7,689 nt of DNA, from assembly GCA_019312685.1 (NCBI GenBank), contig JAFDCR010000373.1, positions 1 through 7,689 on the forward strand, in the 5' to 3' direction. The notes beneath the pieces were generated by a model. The model was not told the DNA's origin, made no database searches, and saw only the letters and a program-made list of their open reading frames with translations. This DNA comes from Deltaproteobacteria bacterium. Its GTDB lineage: Bacteria; Desulfobacterota; Desulfobulbia; Desulfobulbales; BM004. Below, in pieces: positions 6,277 to 7,689 of the stretch (position 1 is the first letter of the stretch; the number at the start of each line of letters is the position of its first letter). Position numbers and translations under genes: made by a program.

Positions 6277-7143
6277 TTACCGGTTCGCATTAGGTGTAAA
6301 AAGCTGTTTATTGAGCAGTCTGAACTCTCCAATCAATCGCTGGGCCTCTTCTCCTGTCAACCAGGCTGAGAGAGCCTGTGCCTTGTCAAATTTGACATTT
6401 GTGCAGTGCTTGGGATTGACCGGAATGACGCTGTACTGGTTCAGCAGTATTTTATCACCTTCAACAAGAATGACAAGTGGTGGCTTTCCGGCCGCATATG
6501 ATTCATACTTTATATAAGTACCCCGGTCGGTCAGGGTATATCCTTTGAGTTACGATGTTACATTTATGGTTGCAAGCATCCCCTGGCCGCTCTGCCTGTA
6601 CCACGTTTCCTTCTCCGGGAGCGGCATATCCGCAAGTTGCCACAGGGCAAGTTCCTTTTTATTGGTGCCGGAATTATCCCCCCGGCTGACAAAAATACCA
6701 GAGGAAGATTTTATTGTCTGAAGTGCTTCGCTGACTCCCTTGCCTTTGATGTTTGCAGGGTCTTCGGACGGTCCGATCAGGACAAAGTCATTATACATGA
6801 CTTCCTTCCGGTCAACACCGAATCCCTTGTCAACAAACGCCCTTTCAGCCTGAGGTGAATGCACCATGAGTACGTCAACATCGCAATTTTCACCAATTTT
6901 CAGGGCTTTGCCCGTACCGGTCGAGGTCCAGTTGATTTTTATGCCGGTCGCGGCTGTAAACGACGGCATCAGATAGTCAAGCAGTCCCGTGTTGTCCGTA
7001 CTTGTAGTCGTCGCCATCAGCAAAGTATCGTCCGCGGCATACCCGCCGGTAGTATTCAGCATGAAAATAAGCACAAAGATGAATACGATTTTTTTAAATC
7101 TAAACAAACTAATGGACCATTTTGTCTTCATTTCTCCCATCAT
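6277..7143 (-). pseudogene. tupA: Tungstate-binding periplasmic protein TupA, interrupted by one in-frame TAA
   Basis: TupA captures tungstate in the periplasm for TupBC. The first section (7143-6550) encodes 197 residues with a signal peptide: basic SISLFRFKK, a hydrophobic core, and likely cleavage after GGYA near residue 36. Landmarks are the tungstate-specific ATTTSTDNTGLLD (44-56; ModA lacks TTTS), STGTGKAL (74-81), VMYNDFVLIGP (115-125) and SRGDNSGT (153-160). The frame meets TAA at 6552-6550, right after INVTS. The same frame then continues without a shift for 90 residues (LKGYTLTDRGTY..., VILVEGD, YSVIPVNPK, SAWLTGEEAQRLI) to a natural TAA at 6279-6277. These 90 residues are the rest of the second lobe, so the truncated product is unlikely to bind tungstate. 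Family members usually have Glu at the stop position, and GAA to TAA is one change. Starts at 7143, 7140 and 7131 are all possible; none has a well-spaced ribosome binding site. Confidence 0.88.
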
Positions 7144-7173
7144 TCAGCAAATGTTTAGATAAATTTTAGCATC

Positions 7174-7689
7174 TCATCCTACCCGGAGCATCTTTAACAA
7201 GGGACTGATAGTCAAGCCCTGGACAAGAATTGAAAAAACCACAACCCCGTAAGTAACTGCCAGAATAACATCCCTCTCTGTCCCGGCAGGCAAGGACAGT
7301 GCCAGGGCCATGGAAATACCGCCCCGCAAGCCTGTCCAGGTAAGAATTTTGACCACATGGGGGCTGAAGGATCTAAACCGTTTCAGCATGAGGATCGGGA
7401 CAGAAACACTTACCAAACGGGCTGAAAGTACTATAATGATACCAAGGAAAGCACCGGTTAAGCTCAACCATGTGTAACTTAAAATCATGACCTCCAATCC
7501 TATGAGGAGAAAGAGGACCGCATTCAGCACCTCATCGGCAAATTCCCAGAAAGTATCGAGGTTTTGCCGGGTATTCTCAGACATTGCCAGGCTTCGTCCA
7601 TGATTGCCAATCAGCAGACCCGCCACGACAACGGCAATTGGCGCCGACAGATGCAAACTTTCCGCCAATGCATATCCTCCCGTGACCAG
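7174..7689 (-). CDS. CPA1/NhaP-type Na+(K+)/H+ antiporter, C-terminal part (5' end outside window)
   Basis: The frame is open from the window edge (first residues LVTGGYALAESLHLS) to TGA at 7176-7174, giving 171 residues of a membrane exchanger normally near 400 or more. Recognisable CPA1 segments are SAPIAVVVAGLLIGNHGR, FWEFADEVLNAVLFLLIGLE (acidic residues within a helix, as in the family), WTGLRGGISMALALSLP and YGVVVFSILVQGLTISPLL. It exchanges cytoplasmic cations for external protons, or the reverse, for pH and ion balance. There is no long cytoplasmic tail after the last helix. A TTG at 7668 is not a real start because the homology continues through it. It is on the same strand as tupA with only 30 bases between stop and the first possible tupA start, so co-transcription is possible. 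Whether this link to tungstate uptake has meaning is unknown. Confidence 0.88.
   Translation of the reverse strand: MVTGGYALAESLHLSAPIAVVVAGLLIGNHGRSLAMSENTRQNLDTFWEFADEVLNAVLFLLIGLEVMILSYTWLSLTGAFLGIIIVLSARLVSVSVPILMLKRFRSFSPHVVKILTWTGLRGGISMALALSLPAGTERDVILAVTYGVVVFSILVQGLTISPLLKMLRVG

Noticed and set aside
6277..6552. Frameshift as the cause of the tupA interruption
   Set aside because: The sequence after the stop continues in exactly the same frame, so a substitution, not an insertion or deletion, is the simplest cause.

Overview
The window looks like a chromosomal segment from an anaerobic bacterium, most plausibly a Desulfobacterota (deltaproteobacterial) sulfate reducer or a relative. 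This is inferred from three things: two MoeA proteins side by side, the second fused to a periplasmic-binding-protein-like domain; a tungstate-specific Tup transporter; and a small CxxC...CxxC module of a kind I associate with sensor proteins of that group. No 16S rRNA or other taxonomic marker is present, so the assignment is tentative.

Layout. Positions 1-618 (+) hold the C-terminal two thirds or so of a MoeA-type molybdopterin molybdenumtransferase that begins before the window. Next is a 158-base gap that is almost entirely a fold-back (MITE-like) repeat built from G-rich units about 8 bases apart. Positions 777-2702 (+) encode a second MoeA with a C-terminal PBP-like domain. After a 239-base spacer with an AT-only inverted repeat and a good sigma70-type promoter, 2942-3880 (+) encodes a six-helix membrane protein ending in a coiled coil and a cysteine-rich module. 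A LysE-family exporter follows at 3924-4541 (+).

The second half is on the minus strand and is read from right to left. It starts with the C-terminal half of a CPA1/NhaP-type cation:proton antiporter (7174-7689, cut by the window edge), followed by tupA (7143-6277), tupB (6271-5582) and tupC (5580-4558). The last two junctions are only 5 and 1 bases. The lysE-type gene and tupC converge with 16 bases between their stop codons.

Together the genes suggest a tungsten/molybdenum cofactor locus: TupABC would import tungstate, and the MoeA proteins would insert the metal into molybdopterin. The most notable defect is in tupA. The reading frame is intact from signal peptide to natural C-terminus except for one in-frame TAA at 6552-6550, so the binding protein ends about 90 residues early while tupB and tupC look intact. 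Either this is a real recent nonsense mutation that disables or rewires tungstate uptake, or it is a one-base sequence error. I saw no RNA gene, CRISPR array, transposase or riboswitch.
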